A DNA stretch of 33,000 nt from Phycisphaerales bacterium (GTDB lineage Bacteria; Planctomycetota; Phycisphaerae; Sedimentisphaerales; Anaerobacaceae): the NCBI GenBank assembly GCA_020352515.1, contig CP070678.1, positions 1,398,911-1,431,910 on the forward strand, written 5' to 3'. Of this stretch, positions 32,161 to 33,000 are shown one piece after another. A model generated the notes under the pieces. It was not told where the DNA came from. It ran no database searches and saw only the letters and a list, made by a program, of their open reading frames with translations. Within the stretch, counting starts at the first letter, position 1. The number at the start of each line of letters is the position of its first letter. The translations under genes and the position numbers were made by a program.

Positions 32161-33000
32161 ATGGTGACGCTGAGATATTTGCGAGCTTTACGGGTAACCC
32201 TTTTTATGATTGCGGTTTGCTTTTCCGGCCTTCGCGCCCAGGCCAAATACGGCGGCGGAACGGGAGAGCCCAACAGCCCCTACCTGATACGCACGGCCGA
32301 GCAGCTCAATGCAATCGGTGCTGAACCGAACGACTGGGACAGGCACTTCAAGCTCGTGGCGAATGTCGACCTGTCGCCCTACACGGAAACAGATTTCAAT
32401 ATCATCGGTTTGTGGGTGGATTCGAGTTCTCGTGATAATAAACCATTTGCCGGAGTGTTTGATGGAAACGGTCATACAATTTCCAACTTCACCTGCACTT
32501 CAAGGCGTACAAGCTGTGTAGGGCTTTTCGCGTATGTTGACGGAAGGAATGCCCATATCAAAGATTTAGGATTGATTCATGCCGTTGTTCATGCACGGCG
32601 AGTTGTTGGCTCGCTCGCAGGCCAAGTCTTAAGGGGAACCGTGACCAACTGCTACGTTAAGGGTGGCGCTGTTACGGGAAGTGGCGGCGTCGGCGGCTTG
32701 GTCGGGCAAAACTGGGGGACAATCACAGACTGCTGCGCGGACGTCAGCGTGACCGGCGGTAACAACACCGGCGGGCTCGTGGGAGACAATCGTGCAGGTG
32801 GCAGTATCTCCCGCTGTTGTTCGACCGGGAGAATTAAGGGAAGGGAGTATGTGGGCGGCCTGACAGGAAACAACAGGGGCACAATCATCGACTGCTATGC
32901 CACGGGCGGCGTTTCGGGTGCCGGAATAGTCGGTGGCTTCGTAGGAGGCAACGGCTGGCCGTTTCTTGCAGAATTCAGGCCGCGCCCCGCTCCTCGGATC
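32161..33000 (+). CDS. Exported GLUG-repeat protein, 5' part (runs off the window)
   Basis: The frame stays open from the ATG at 32161 to the end of the window (280 codons). CGGAGGA lies just upstream as the ribosome site. A signal peptide (LRVTLFMIAVCFSGLRAQA) is followed by the planctomycete surface-protein start KYGGGTGEPNSPYLIRTAEQ, then GLUG-type beta-helix repeats (VGGLVGQNWGTITDCCADVS, TGGLVGDNRAGG, VGGLTGNNRGTIIDCYATGG). The function is probably adhesive or structural at the cell surface. The last 15 residues, after GGNGW, no longer fit the repeat; the sequence may have ended near an assembly edge or a frameshift. Full length and C-terminal anchor are not visible. Confidence 0.85.
   Translation, partial: MVTLRYLRALRVTLFMIAVCFSGLRAQAKYGGGTGEPNSPYLIRTAEQLNAIGAEPNDWDRHFKLVANVDLSPYTETDFNIIGLWVDSSSRDNKPFAGVFDGNGHTISNFTCTSRRTSCVGLFAYVDGRNAHIKDLGLIHAVVHARRVVGSLAGQVLRGTVTNCYVKGGAVTGSGGVGGLVGQNWGTITDCCADVSVTGGNNTGGLVGDNRAGGSISRCCSTGRIKGREYVGGLTGNNRGTIIDCYATGGVSGAGIVGGFVGGNGWPFLAEFRPRPAPRI

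Noticed and set aside
32940..33000. Novel domain at the end of the GLUG protein
   Set aside because: The last 15 residues depart from the repeat, but the window ends there; a frameshift or assembly edge is as likely.

Overview
This window looks like a chromosomal segment of a Planctomycetota bacterium, most likely of class Phycisphaerae (Sedimentisphaerales-like). The signs are Tat-signalled Gfo/Idh/MocA and aldo/keto-type proteins, LamG, PQQ-propeller/malectin and GLUG-repeat surface proteins, a 'GTGEPN.PYLI.TAEQLNAIG' type GLUG start, high GC, and many exported polysaccharide-related proteins. The assignment is an inference; no rRNA is present. Promoters of the TTGnnn-N16/17-TAnnnT (sigma-70-like) kind can be read before many genes.

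Layout. 1-437: diverged short repeats. 438-1736 (-): proA with a clear promoter. 1846-1916: tRNA-Gly(UCC). 2263-5841: two tandem paralogous LamG-TPR exported proteins. 5899-7390: an unfamiliar two-gene cassette. 7391-7645: relics of a duplicated aldo/keto-MocA cassette. 7651-10268 (-): the intact Tat-signalled aldo/keto-like and Gfo/Idh/MocA genes, each with its own promoter. 10750-22359: the region of main interest (below). 22301-23488 (-): sialidase-like protein, converging on and overlapping the preceding gene. 23861-26149: GH120-like beta-xylosidase with an inserted CBM6-like module. 26312-27874: Tat-exported L-fucose/L-arabinose isomerase-like protein. 28058-31927: PQQ-like propeller protein with an embedded methyltransferase-like domain and C-terminal malectin-like domain. 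32161-end: partial GLUG-repeat protein.

The main discovery is a candidate giant CXXX-repeat peptide/protein modification system. Gene 13738-15723 encodes a 661-residue protein with a Tat motif (SRRKFLK), then 518 residues containing exactly 144 cysteines. Of these, 137 are directly followed by Glu or Asp, in CExx and CEx units, and an 81-residue cysteine-free beta-type domain closes the protein. About 3 kb downstream lie a complete radical SAM/SPASM maturase (18570-19979) and a 758-residue protein (20083-22359). The latter is a degenerate radical SAM/SPASM half, lacking CxxxCxxC, fused to a second SPASM-type half that resembles the 'CXXX repeat peptide maturase' family. Known CXXX systems pair a short CXXX-repeat peptide with such proteins. 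Here the substrate would be a very large Tat-exported protein, so cross-linking or other modification in the cytoplasm would precede export. Between substrate and maturases are an exported HEAT-repeat protein and a zinc phospholipase C/S1-P1-nuclease-like metalloprotein. Upstream is a TPR/LolA-like exported protein with an exact 148-residue super-repeat. These may be accessory or structural partners.

The 3' third of the window (22301-33000) reads as an exported glycan-handling locus (sialidase-like, GH120/CBM6, isomerase-like, propeller/malectin). No insertion sequence, CRISPR array, rRNA or phage structural module was seen.
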